Assembly: GCF_030161435.1 (NCBI RefSeq)
Contig: NZ_BSSV01000001.1
Location: forward strand, 372,001-436,000
DNA: 64,000 nt
Direction of reading: 5' to 3'
Origin: Thalassotalea loyana
GTDB taxonomy: Bacteria > Pseudomonadota > Gammaproteobacteria > Enterobacterales > Alteromonadaceae
Numbering within the stretch: position 1 is the stretch's first letter; each line of letters begins with the position of its first letter. A program made the position numbers and the translations under genes. Below are positions 17,662 to 25,684 of this stretch, in pieces. The notes under the pieces were generated by a model. That model was given only the letters and a program-made list of their open reading frames with translations. It was not told the DNA's origin and ran no database searches.

Positions 17662-19097
17662 TACACTTCCTCCTGCTTTGCTTCATCAGGAAGAGCGTCC
17701 ATTAACTCATCAACACGCGAATACATATCCTTAACCCACATATGCATCGCACCATGCTCATTCTCATCTAACATGGTTTTGGCTAAATCTAAATACAACT
17801 CACTAGTAGTAAAGTCTTCATGGCTAAAGACTTTCATCAAAACGGCTTTAACTCTTTCTTCAGATTCGCCATTAATTATCATTGAGGCCGCTAGATATGT
17901 ACCATATGTTGCTCTCAAATCATGGTAATCACGCTCTAGCTTAGGTAATCCTTTATCTTCTTGTTCTAGGCGAATATGCCCAATGCTGCCAGAAGCGGCT
18001 TCTTCTCGCATTCTTTCGCCTTTTCTATTGATGAATAAGGGGAGAGGCTCAGTCATCCCATATTTAGTCTCAAACTTTATTCTACGTTTTCTCCATGTTT
18101 TAGTTAGCGTGTATTTGTAAAGCTGCTCCATTAGGTTAGGGCTTATTAGTATTTTCGAGGGCTTATGGCCTTTTCTGATAATGTTTACGTAGTAAAACTT
18201 AGAATAATCATCTTCTTTTGGGTCTTTAATATCTGCGTGATTGATAGCCACAACTTCGAATGAGCGAAAGCCACCTTGATATGCACATTTCAAAAATAAG
18301 TTGTAAGTGGGTTTCTTCGAAAAGTCTGTTGAAATCAAACTAACTAATTCTTCAGGTGAATAGGGCTGAAGTTCTCTTGGGGCACTATCTTTGGGTATGA
18401 CACTCTTAGGGATACCAAGGTTGCTTACCCAGTTCATAACTCCTTTGCCTTGTTGATATCCAGTAGGCAAACCGAATAAATCAAAATCTCCATCCTTCTT
18501 AGGAACCTTGATTTTTTTAAACTCCATAGAAAAAGGCAACGATGAAATCACACTACGTTTATAAGACCAAAGATAAAAATGCTTAACAGTGTCTAGTCTA
18601 CGTTTAGCTGTTTTGTACCTAAGCTTTCCTGCTTTTACTAATTTGGTTAAATGTTTTTGATATTGCCATATAGGTAGGGAAGCAACTTGCTCTTCAACAC
18701 TATCGCTTGGAAGCGGTGCTGCTATTACTTCTTCGTACACTCTATTGTTCTGGACAAGCCAGATAAGGAAAGCTTGGAGATCTTTAGCTATTGGCTCCAT
18801 TGATTTGTGAGAAAGGTGTTCTCCACTCAATGTAGAGTAATATGCTTTGGAAAAAGCCGGACTTTGATTTTTGACTTTTGAGTTTGGTTTAGTGGAGTAA
18901 ATACCTAATCTTCTATGAATTAGAAATAGATTCATCTCTAAGCACTCTTTGATTCTGCTCTCACAAAATAAAAGAGGGAACTGCGGATCTATAATATCTT
19001 CAGCGTACTTAACTTCTCTTAATTCACTTTTATCATCACTATTAAAATGAGCTTGGCTCCCTAAATTAAACTCACTATATTTTATTGAAACGGTCAT
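17661..19097 (-). CDS. intA: Tyrosine recombinase, IntA-like
   Basis: A 478-aa protein with a SAM-like core-binding region (about residues 95-200) and a complete C-terminal catalytic domain: R278 in GGFRSFEV, K309 in IIRKGHKPS, H392-x-x-R395 in YHDLRATYG, H426 in FSHEDF and the nucleophile Y435 in SELYLDL. It is the first gene of a four-gene minus-strand operon (intA, tfp, intB, srap) and lies nearest the 380-bp non-coding region that probably carries the promoter and one end of the element. The set matches the core of strand-biased circularizing integrative elements described from Vibrio. The symbol reflects module position. Confidence 0.82.
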   Translation of the reverse strand: MTVSIKYSEFNLGSQAHFNSDDKSELREVKYAEDIIDPQFPLLFCESRIKECLEMNLFLIHRRLGIYSTKPNSKVKNQSPAFSKAYYSTLSGEHLSHKSMEPIAKDLQAFLIWLVQNNRVYEEVIAAPLPSDSVEEQVASLPIWQYQKHLTKLVKAGKLRYKTAKRRLDTVKHFYLWSYKRSVISSLPFSMEFKKIKVPKKDGDFDLFGLPTGYQQGKGVMNWVSNLGIPKSVIPKDSAPRELQPYSPEELVSLISTDFSKKPTYNLFLKCAYQGGFRSFEVVAINHADIKDPKEDDYSKFYYVNIIRKGHKPSKILISPNLMEQLYKYTLTKTWRKRRIKFETKYGMTEPLPLFINRKGERMREEAASGSIGHIRLEQEDKGLPKLERDYHDLRATYGTYLAASMIINGESEERVKAVLMKVFSHEDFTTSELYLDLAKTMLDENEHGAMHMWVKDMYSRVDELMDALPDEAKQEEV

Positions 19098-19479
19098 TTG
19101 CTATATCTCTATTTTCAAAAGATGGTAACAAACTTTATCTTCCATTTCAATAATGGGGTGTTAGAAATGTTTTGTAACTCATTGTTATTATACATATTTG
19201 TATAATATTCTTGTGTTGTAAATCTGAGTAGTGCTCATTGTGTATTGATGTTATTGTCACGTGTTAACGGTAAGTTGTTTATATTGATTGTATTAACCAC
19301 TATTGAAAGTTGTATGTTTTAGATCTGAACAGTGTTATTTGTTAAATCAGATTGTATACTTACTTTTTAATAAACTTGATACTGTACAACTGATATAAGG
19401 GATGGTTCTTACTAATAGAACTAGCCTATTGCTACGATCACTTACCTAATGAGTGACATTAAATTAGTACTTATCAATA
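19098..19479. promoter_or_regulatory. AT-rich region upstream of intA: promoter and possible element end
   Basis: About 380 bp with no gene. It holds a palindrome TTATACA-TATT-TGTATAA at 19188-19205; the 16-nt direct repeat TCAATAATGGGGTGTT at 19147-19162 and 19474-19489, with a shorter third copy (TAATGGGGTGT) at 19503-19513; and a related pair ATCTGAGTAGTG at about 19222 and ATCTGAACAGTG at 19323. Such repeats next to an integrase gene are typical of recombinase binding sites. Confidence 0.45.
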
Positions 19480-19674
19480 ATGGGGTGTTGGTTAGTATTT
19501 TATAATGGGGTGTCTGGTAATTTAGCACAAATCGACAGTAACTACCTGACAGCTGTAACTTCAGGTTTAACCTATATTGTTGAGCGCTTTAAGGATTTTC
19601 CTGGCAGTAGCACGGTTAACTTAAATGGCGTTGTTCGAAGCCGCTTAGCGTCATTTGCTGAGGAAAATTTATAG
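19480..19674 (+). pseudogene. C-terminal remnant of an unrecognised gene
   Basis: A 64-codon open frame starting in a TAATGGGGTGT repeat. From about codon 12 on it reads like the end of a normal soluble protein (NLAQIDSNYLTAVTSGL, then VERFKDFPGSS and SRLASFAEENL, TAG stop). It has no Shine-Dalgarno and no N-terminal half, and no matching 5' part is visible left of the recombinase module. Its last 54 nt lie inside the 57-bp repeat that recurs at 21119. I take it as the 3' end of a gene disrupted by insertion or deletion. The original family was not recognised. Confidence 0.5.
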
Positions 19675-19677
19675 ATA
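19621..19677 (+). repeat. 57-bp perfect direct repeat, copy 1 (possible attL)
   Basis: Identical over 57 bp to 21119-21175. It begins TTAAATGGCGTTGTTCGAAG and ends AATTTATAGATA. In this copy the sequence is coding: it is the last 17 codons and stop of the gene remnant. A direct repeat made of the 3' end of a gene is the usual footprint of site-specific integration. Confidence 0.85.
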
Positions 19678-19867
19678 TGATTAATAGACGGCAAAGCACA
19701 TACTGCAATTGAGTGCTTTAAGACATTATGCGACGGAAGTTTCAAAGGGAAGAGCGACAGGGATAGTTGCGATTCTTTTTAACGAAATATATTCATTTTT
19801 TATGTAATAATACTGTTTTCTTTACAATTTCTTACATGATGTAATGGCATAAGTTTTTTATGCGTTA
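19678..19867. promoter_or_regulatory. Upstream region of the repeat-flanked secreted protein gene
   Basis: About 190 bp, AT-rich toward the gene. A 7-bp stem AAAGCAC (19693-19699) / GTGCTTT (19713-19719) could be a weak terminator of the remnant. The remainder should contain the promoter of the next gene. Confidence 0.3.
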
Positions 19868-19888
19868 ATGAATTTTAATGGATTTTTT

Positions 19889-21004
19889 ATGAAGTACATA
19901 TTCTATGTCTCAATACTGATCTTTTCATCTTTATCGTTTGCTTTTTCGTTTGGCAGTAAACAAGAGGTGCAGGCGTATGCATGCGAAAACTGTAATGAGA
20001 CAGATGCAAGAAACATTGCTTTAGCTAATGCGCCAGATAACAACTGTGATATTTTTCGTAATGGTAGCGCTGCAAACTATTGTGAGCCAATCTCTAAACA
20101 AATTTTAGTACCCGTTCACACAACTAAAGAAACTTTCAAGTTTATTGTTACAACACAAATAAACTCTCAAAATCGGCCAAATGTTACTGCAAGCTTATTG
20201 CCAATGACATCGAGTCAATCTGCGATTATGCATCAATACCTAACGTTCAATGATGAACTGATGATTGCTATTAGCGAGGCAAATATAAGTAGTAGTGAAC
20301 TATTCCCTAAACCAGACTTTATTATGAGTAAAAGCGCGCAAGGAACAGGTGGTAATGATAGTGCTTGTGAAAGTCACCCGACTGCATTATTTTCTAATCC
20401 TGAAAACAAACGTGCAATTAGAAAAGAACTAGGCGATAAAATAAGCGACGCTTTCAATGGTGAAACCGTAGTTGATTTGACACATGAAAGGTTGGTCAAT
20501 GGCGGTGGGCTGTCGCTAGGTCAAGGTTCCGGTAGCATAAATATCAGCTTTACATATATTAATAGAAAATTAATAGTTTTCAGAGGCGATGATTTTGATA
20601 ATAGACTAGCTTTTAATGTTCATTTGGGTAGCGACCCACTTCGTGATAATCAAGCCTTATTTAATTTAGAGTTAAATAAGGGGTGGACAAAAATCGATGG
20701 CTTTAAATATGGTGAACTATTTGGCGGTGGTGATGTAGATTTATCGGGAGTATTGGTTTCAAATTGCTTAATCGACTTTCTAACAAAGGAAGGTGAGAGT
20801 GATAGTGAACAGCCCTCTACAGGAGGAGGTTCAGGTACTTTATCGGATCCCTTTTATGGCCTGGATTCGCTAAACAACAATAATCCTTTGAATTTCTGCA
20901 AGTATGACAAAATTGTCAAAACATGTTCTACGACGGAAAGTGGTAGCACTCAATGTACTTCATCCAGATTAACTTGGATAAATAAATGTGGTTTAGCAAA
21001 TTAG
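19889..21004 (+). CDS. Secreted protein of unknown function, flanked by 57-bp direct repeats
   Basis: The frame opens at 19868, but I choose the ATG at 19889 because it gives a clean signal peptide (MKYIFYVSILIFSSLSFAF) and a GGA lies before it. The mature protein of about 350 aa is exported. It has paired cysteines near the N-terminus (YACENCNE), a Gly-rich GGGLSLGQGSGS patch in the middle, a Gly/Ser linker (STGGGSGTLSD) and a Cys-rich C-terminal piece (FCKYDKIVKTC ... SRLTWINKCG). No catalytic motif or family was recognised. It is the only gene between the two 57-bp repeats, so it looks like a single-gene cassette. A surface, adhesive or inhibitor role would be guesswork. Confidence 0.65.
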   Translation: MKYIFYVSILIFSSLSFAFSFGSKQEVQAYACENCNETDARNIALANAPDNNCDIFRNGSAANYCEPISKQILVPVHTTKETFKFIVTTQINSQNRPNVTASLLPMTSSQSAIMHQYLTFNDELMIAISEANISSSELFPKPDFIMSKSAQGTGGNDSACESHPTALFSNPENKRAIRKELGDKISDAFNGETVVDLTHERLVNGGGLSLGQGSGSINISFTYINRKLIVFRGDDFDNRLAFNVHLGSDPLRDNQALFNLELNKGWTKIDGFKYGELFGGGDVDLSGVLVSNCLIDFLTKEGESDSEQPSTGGGSGTLSDPFYGLDSLNNNNPLNFCKYDKIVKTCSTTESGSTQCTSSRLTWINKCGLAN

Positions 21005-21118
21005 ACAACATATTTTTTTTATGAATGTTAGCCCGGCAGAATCATCTATGTTAATTGAAAATTAACATCATTATTTAAATAAGTGTTTTGGTATACTGGT
21101 GAAAATGGAACAAGCTAG

Positions 21119-21175
21119 TTAAATGGCGTTGTTCGAAGCCGCTTAGCGTCATTTGCTGAGGAAAATTTATAGATA
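21119..21175 (+). repeat. 57-bp perfect direct repeat, copy 2 (possible attR)
   Basis: Second copy of the repeat at 19621-19677. Here the matching reading frame is closed directly upstream by TAG, so this copy is not coding and appears to be a displaced end of the gene remnant. Confidence 0.85.
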
Positions 21176-21283
21176 AAATTGTTTAAACGATAAAATCGAA
21201 TACAGCAATCGTATTAATTAACTTTAACGATTGATTGGTTTGGTTAATGATAAAGGTGTCTACAACAAAACGAGGAACATGTT

Positions 21284-21403
21284 ATGCGCTTTATTAAACA
21301 ACTAATTTTAGGCCGTAAAATTCAAAAAGTGACAGTTAAATCTAAAGACTGTAACTACAGCAATAATTATTACGGTGATCGTATCTGTGTTAAATCGAAA
21401 TAA
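21284..21403 (+). CDS. Small basic protein, 39 aa
   Basis: ATG at 21284 preceded by a good Shine-Dalgarno (GAGGA, 7 nt spacing) and closed by TAA at 21401. The product begins MRFIKQLILGRKIQKV, is Lys/Arg-rich, and has two cysteines (KDCNYS and DRICVK) that could form a disulfide. A strong hairpin follows immediately at 21408, so the unit looks like a complete small transcript. The family is unknown to me; the ribosome site and terminator are the evidence that it is real. Confidence 0.5.
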   Translation: MRFIKQLILGRKIQKVTVKSKDCNYSNNYYGDRICVKSK

Positions 21404-21407
21404 TGTT

Positions 21408-21456
21408 AACCAGCTTTGGCCGAGTGGTTCAATATTCAGTTCAAAGCTGGTTTATT
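21408..21456. terminator. Bidirectional hairpin terminator
   Basis: An 11-bp stem AACCAGCTTTG (21408-21418) / CAAAGCTGGTT (21442-21452) followed by a T-rich tail on the plus strand. It lies between the 39-aa gene and the convergent Sel1-repeat gene. Confidence 0.6.
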
Positions 21457-21463
21457 TCAATGG

Positions 21464-22252
21464 TTAATAGCCTAGAACAAATGGAAAATCAGAAAGAAGG
21501 CTGTCAACACTATTCGTTAAATAACAACCAGGGCGCTTAGTACAGCGAGTTGTCGGTAAACGTGAGCCCAACGATGTCTCTTTACCTCTATAAGCAATTA
21601 AATTTTCCGTTAGAAATACTTCCAATGGCTGAGCCGTAATTGTAATTGTCTCAATGTGATTTTCAGGCCAAGCCAAGTGTCCATCACTACTTAATACAAG
21701 AGGCGATAATGATATTTGAGCGCTAAGTAAGGGTAATTGCGTTAGTGATAAAGATTGCTTTGCGTTAATTAAGTCAATTACGGCAGGCATGTCTTGATGC
21801 TTATTTAGGTAAGCTTTTTGCAAATATGTGTCCGCTTTTGAAAGATTTTGAATGCCAAAAGAGTCACTTAAGTAGGCGATACCCAATAAAAAGTCTGCAT
21901 TTTGATACCCTTTTCGCGCAGCTTTAGTTAAGAAGTGAATTCCTTTATCAATATCTCGTAGTTCTGTTTCTTGAAGCAATAATAAACCCGCTTTGTAACT
22001 GGCAGATATGCTGCCTGCTTTAGATGCTTTTTTTAAGTATCTGAGGCCCTTTTCAAGATCAGGTGATGTGCCAAAACCTTGTTGATAAAATTGACCAAGT
22101 GTACTAATCGCTTCTGGGTGTCCTCGAGACGCAGCAGCTTTGTATTGATTGAATAGCGTTATACATTGTTCTGATTGACAATTGTTAATTGTCATCGCGT
22201 CAACCTTGATTGATAGAAGTGCAAATAAACTTAGTATGAGAAATTTCTTCAT
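21464..22252 (-). CDS. Sel1-repeat (TPR-like) periplasmic protein
   Basis: A 262-aa protein with a signal peptide (MKKFLILSLFALLSIKVDA). Residues about 30-150 hold three to four Sel1-like repeats with the usual pattern of a small-residue helix pair: HPEAISTLGQFYQQGFG, then KGLRYLKKASKAGSISASY and KGIHFLTKAARKGYQNADF. The C-terminal 90 residues are non-repetitive and contain a Cys pair (TTRCTKRPGCYLT). Sel1 repeats usually mediate protein-protein contacts in the periplasm or at the envelope; the partner is unknown. It is the first normal gene to the right of the accessory region. Confidence 0.8.
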   Translation of the reverse strand: MKKFLILSLFALLSIKVDAMTINNCQSEQCITLFNQYKAAASRGHPEAISTLGQFYQQGFGTSPDLEKGLRYLKKASKAGSISASYKAGLLLLQETELRDIDKGIHFLTKAARKGYQNADFLLGIAYLSDSFGIQNLSKADTYLQKAYLNKHQDMPAVIDLINAKQSLSLTQLPLLSAQISLSPLVLSSDGHLAWPENHIETITITAQPLEVFLTENLIAYRGKETSLGSRLPTTRCTKRPGCYLTNSVDSLLSDFPFVLGY

Positions 22253-22420
22253 TTTGGTTCCCTTAAAATTAAGACATTCGATTAAAACCTAGTTAAGCAA
22301 GTTTAATGTGTCAAATTGGTATCGCATTAATCAGCAAATTGAGAAAATGGCTAATAGCGCGCAGTTTAAATGGGATGTAGTTTGGTGGTATATTTGTCGT
22401 TCAATGTAATGGGTTGATCA

Positions 22421-25400
22421 ATGACAGTGGCAAAACAAGATAACAAAACACGCTTATTTAGACGTTACAACCGATTGGTGTTTACGATTTTTATTCTCGT
22501 TGCATTGCTAGCCGTTGTTATCTCGATATCTCGATACTACTCCGCAGTAGAAGAACACCAAGTTCGTCGATTCAGCCAGTTCACCAGTAATACCGAATTA
22601 CTCAATCAACGTTTGCTGCTGGGTATTAGCACGATTGATAATTTGTCTAGCCTTGCCCAGTATCATCTGAAAAATCACGCATTAACGCTGTCACCATTGC
22701 CTCGATTGGTTGATGATGAAGATGGCTTTTTCCTCGACATTGTTCATTTTGACGATAAAACACTGATTAATAATTTGACGGGTAGGGGCAGTGTCAGAAA
22801 TTTATCTGAACCTATTCTTAATGAAATTAAGATGACCCAGCAAATTAGCCCCGCGTTTGCCAGTGCCGTAAATATTATCCCTGAAGCCTCTTGGTTGTAT
22901 TATTTATCTAATCGAGAGTTTGTCAGTATTTACCCATGGGTAGATAAAGAACAATGGCGGTTTAATCCCATTATTTTAGAGACTGAACAATATACCGCGT
23001 TAAAGCAGCTCACACAGGATGAGCTCTATTGGTCAAAGCCTTACATGGACACGGCAGGAACAGGTGCCAGCTTTTCATTGGGGAAAGGTGTTTATAACCA
23101 ATCACGTTTTATGGGAGCGTTAGTTTTAGATTTTAATCTGACGAAGTTTTCGAGTTATTTGGCAAAAAATCCAATTGAGAATGCCAATGTCGTTGTTGTT
23201 AATGACGAACAAAAACTCATGATTTCATATCCAACAGAGAATACTCAGGGCCAAAAGTTACTTGGTTGGCATGACATTGTCCCACAAGAGTTACGTGAGT
23301 TGACACTTCCCGAAATCAGCAAGCTGGGACCTTATTTTAAGTATAAAGGTTGGTGGGTTGAGGTGATTGAAATCTCGGCGAATGGCTGGTGGATTATTCA
23401 ATATCAACCATATCCTCACTTCATTGACCCTATTGTAAGAGACAGTATTACCAGCTTCATTTGGAGTATTGGGACGTTATTTGTTGTTGTGTTAGTTATT
23501 TACTTTTTGACATTAGGTAGCTTCATCAGGCCAACAAAGAGCTTTATACAGCACATTGAGAACTCGGCTAAAGGCGACCCAGGCAAAGAAAAGCCTCCGT
23601 TGGGCTGGCACTATTGGTATCAACTCGTGGAAAATATCTTCGGTCAAAACCGAAGCTTAATGCAGCAACTCAAAGACCAAAACTCAGAGCTCGATCAGAG
23701 GGTTGAAGAGCAAACTAGTGCCCTGAGAGCTAAAAGTGAGCAGCACCAGCGCGACTTTGCTCAATTAAGTTCAATCGTAAACGCTATACCTGAGCTGATT
23801 ATTTTCACTGATCCTAAAGGGTTAATTATTGGTGTGAATCGAGCATTTAAGCAATTTGCTGGTGTAGAAGATGATACATTTCTCGGTGATAGAGCTTCTA
23901 CTATGCTTCCAAAAGCTATCGCAGAGGTGTTGGAGCATTTTGTTCATTTGACGAAACAAGGTAATAACAACCCTCTCAATATCAGAAATGTAGAGGTTAA
24001 AGAAAAACACTTCGACATATATTGTGGTTATGTATTTGGTGATGAAAAAGCCATTTTAGGTAGTGTATTTATCATTCGTGATGTTACCAAGCAGTTCGCC
24101 TCTGAAATTGCTTTAATGAAAGCAAAAGAGCATGCAGAAGAGGCTAACCAGGCTAAAAGTCAGTTCTTGGCTAATATGAGTCATGAGATTCGTACGCCAA
24201 TTAACGCGATTGATGGCATGATGTCAGTGCTTGAGAACACTTCATTAACCCCGTTGCAATTGCAATATATTACTACAGCGCAATCCGCTTCAACTTCATT
24301 ATTACGACTAGTCGATGAGCTGCTCGATTTAGCTAAAGTTGAGTCCGGTAATATGCAACTTTATTACGGCAGTTACTCATTAGATAGAATTATTGAACAA
24401 GCGGTGCAATTTAATCTGAGTAAAGCGAAACAAAAAGGCATCGATTTTGTTATTGAGCTTTCACCAAGCTTACCTGCAATCGTTCGAACGGATGAAGGTC
24501 GCTTAGTTCAAGTGCTTAATAATATTCTAAACAATGCCGTTAAATTTACTCATCAAGGCCATATAAAATTATACGTAAACACATATTTGAAAGAGCCTCA
24601 TCAATCAAAAACTAAAGTTAAATTTGCGATTTCAGATACGGGGATTGGTATTAAATCAGAAGCTCAGAAAGATTTGTTCAATGCCTTTACTCAAGTTGAT
24701 GAATCAATGACTCGTGAATACGGTGGAACCGGGTTAGGTTTAGCAATCTGTCAACAAATCATTGGTTTGATGGGCGGTAATATCGAAATCCAATCTACAT
24801 TGGGCAAGGGGAGTGAATTTAGCTTCGAATTAACCTTTGAGGACGTGTCTCATCACTCACCACTAAATAACCAGATTGAATTAGTGAGCATTGCTACGCA
24901 AATCAGTGACAATGCAATTGAAAGTATTAACCACTTGGGTGTGCAAGTACAACAGCTAGCAACGCTCGACGATATTGGCTTGTTTGAAAAAGACGTTGTA
25001 TTGGTTCTTGATACTGAAGAAGCACCAAATGAAAAATTATTTGAAGCGTTACTCGAATATAGTCGAGAACACCAAGATAGTTGGCAGCATGTAAAAGCAA
25101 TAGGTGTTGTACTGCCCGCTAATCAATCTCAGATTATCGCGACAGAACGACAAGTGATGTCGCTTAACTTACCTTATACTTTTATTGAGCAGCCGATCTA
25201 TCGCTCAACCTTATTGTCTTTATGTAAATTGGGTATTCAGCATCAAAAAGCGATCATCCGAAAAGACGCTGTTAAACAGCCGATACTAGACCAAGAACTT
25301 CATGACAAATCTGTTTTATTAGTTGAAGATAACTTGGTTAATCAGATGGTCGCTAAACAGTTACTCGCTGCGATGGGGATCAATGTGGTGATCGCTGAAA

Positions 25401-25684
25401 ATGGCCAAGAAGCTATTGAGTTTGTGAAAAAGCAGCATTTTGACTTAGTGTTAATGGACATTCAAATGCCAGTGATGGATGGCTTAACCGCAACCAAGCA
25501 GATAAGAGCGATGAATGGCTATGAGCAGCTACCGATCATTGCAATGACGGCTCATGCTCGTGAAGAAGACAGACAAAATAGTTTTCAGGCGGGTATGAAC
25601 ATGCACATTGCTAAACCTGTTACGGCAAAAATTCTAAAGCAGGGTATGCTTGAAGTGCTTAATTTGGATCCTCAGGTGAGCTAG
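22421..25684 (+). CDS. Hybrid sensor histidine kinase/response regulator
   Basis: A 1087-aa inner-membrane kinase. TM1 at about residues 18-38 is followed by a periplasmic Cache-like sensor of about 300 residues, TM2 at about 346-366, a PAS domain (about 445-560), then HisKA with H588 in MSHEIRTPIN, and HATPase with LNNILNNAVKFT, DTGIGIK and GGTGLGLAI. Residues about 815-945 look like a degenerate receiver-like linker, followed by a complete receiver with phospho-acceptor D1013 (LMDIQMPVMDG) and the K of AKPV. The protein probably phosphorelays to its own receiver and then to an unlinked Hpt or regulator, since no partner gene is nearby. The periplasmic ligand is unknown. The last 26 nt overlap the convergent transglutaminase-like gene. 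Confidence 0.9.
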   Translation: MTVAKQDNKTRLFRRYNRLVFTIFILVALLAVVISISRYYSAVEEHQVRRFSQFTSNTELLNQRLLLGISTIDNLSSLAQYHLKNHALTLSPLPRLVDDEDGFFLDIVHFDDKTLINNLTGRGSVRNLSEPILNEIKMTQQISPAFASAVNIIPEASWLYYLSNREFVSIYPWVDKEQWRFNPIILETEQYTALKQLTQDELYWSKPYMDTAGTGASFSLGKGVYNQSRFMGALVLDFNLTKFSSYLAKNPIENANVVVVNDEQKLMISYPTENTQGQKLLGWHDIVPQELRELTLPEISKLGPYFKYKGWWVEVIEISANGWWIIQYQPYPHFIDPIVRDSITSFIWSIGTLFVVVLVIYFLTLGSFIRPTKSFIQHIENSAKGDPGKEKPPLGWHYWYQLVENIFGQNRSLMQQLKDQNSELDQRVEEQTSALRAKSEQHQRDFAQLSSIVNAIPELIIFTDPKGLIIGVNRAFKQFAGVEDDTFLGDRASTMLPKAIAEVLEHFVHLTKQGNNNPLNIRNVEVKEKHFDIYCGYVFGDEKAILGSVFIIRDVTKQFASEIALMKAKEHAEEANQAKSQFLANMSHEIRTPINAIDGMMSVLENTSLTPLQLQYITTAQSASTSLLRLVDELLDLAKVESGNMQLYYGSYSLDRIIEQAVQFNLSKAKQKGIDFVIELSPSLPAIVRTDEGRLVQVLNNILNNAVKFTHQGHIKLYVNTYLKEPHQSKTKVKFAISDTGIGIKSEAQKDLFNAFTQVDESMTREYGGTGLGLAICQQIIGLMGGNIEIQSTLGKGSEFSFELTFEDVSHHSPLNNQIELVSIATQISDNAIESINHLGVQVQQLATLDDIGLFEKDVVLVLDTEEAPNEKLFEALLEYSREHQDSWQHVKAIGVVLPANQSQIIATERQVMSLNLPYTFIEQPIYRSTLLSLCKLGIQHQKAIIRKDAVKQPILDQELHDKSVLLVEDNLVNQMVAKQLLAAMGINVVIAENGQEAIEFVKKQHFDLVLMDIQMPVMDGLTATKQIRAMNGYEQLPIIAMTAHAREEDRQNSFQAGMNMHIAKPVTAKILKQGMLEVLNLDPQVS

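Noticed and set aside
19188-19205. TTATACA-TATT-TGTATAA as a XerC/XerD dif-like site.
   Set aside because: The spacer is 4 bp rather than the 6 bp of dif, and the arms are shorter than the 11-bp Xer sites; it is kept only as a possible recombinase or operator site.
21005-21118. A 14-codon frame behind the secreted protein gene.
   Set aside because: Too short, without a ribosome site or recognisable sequence.
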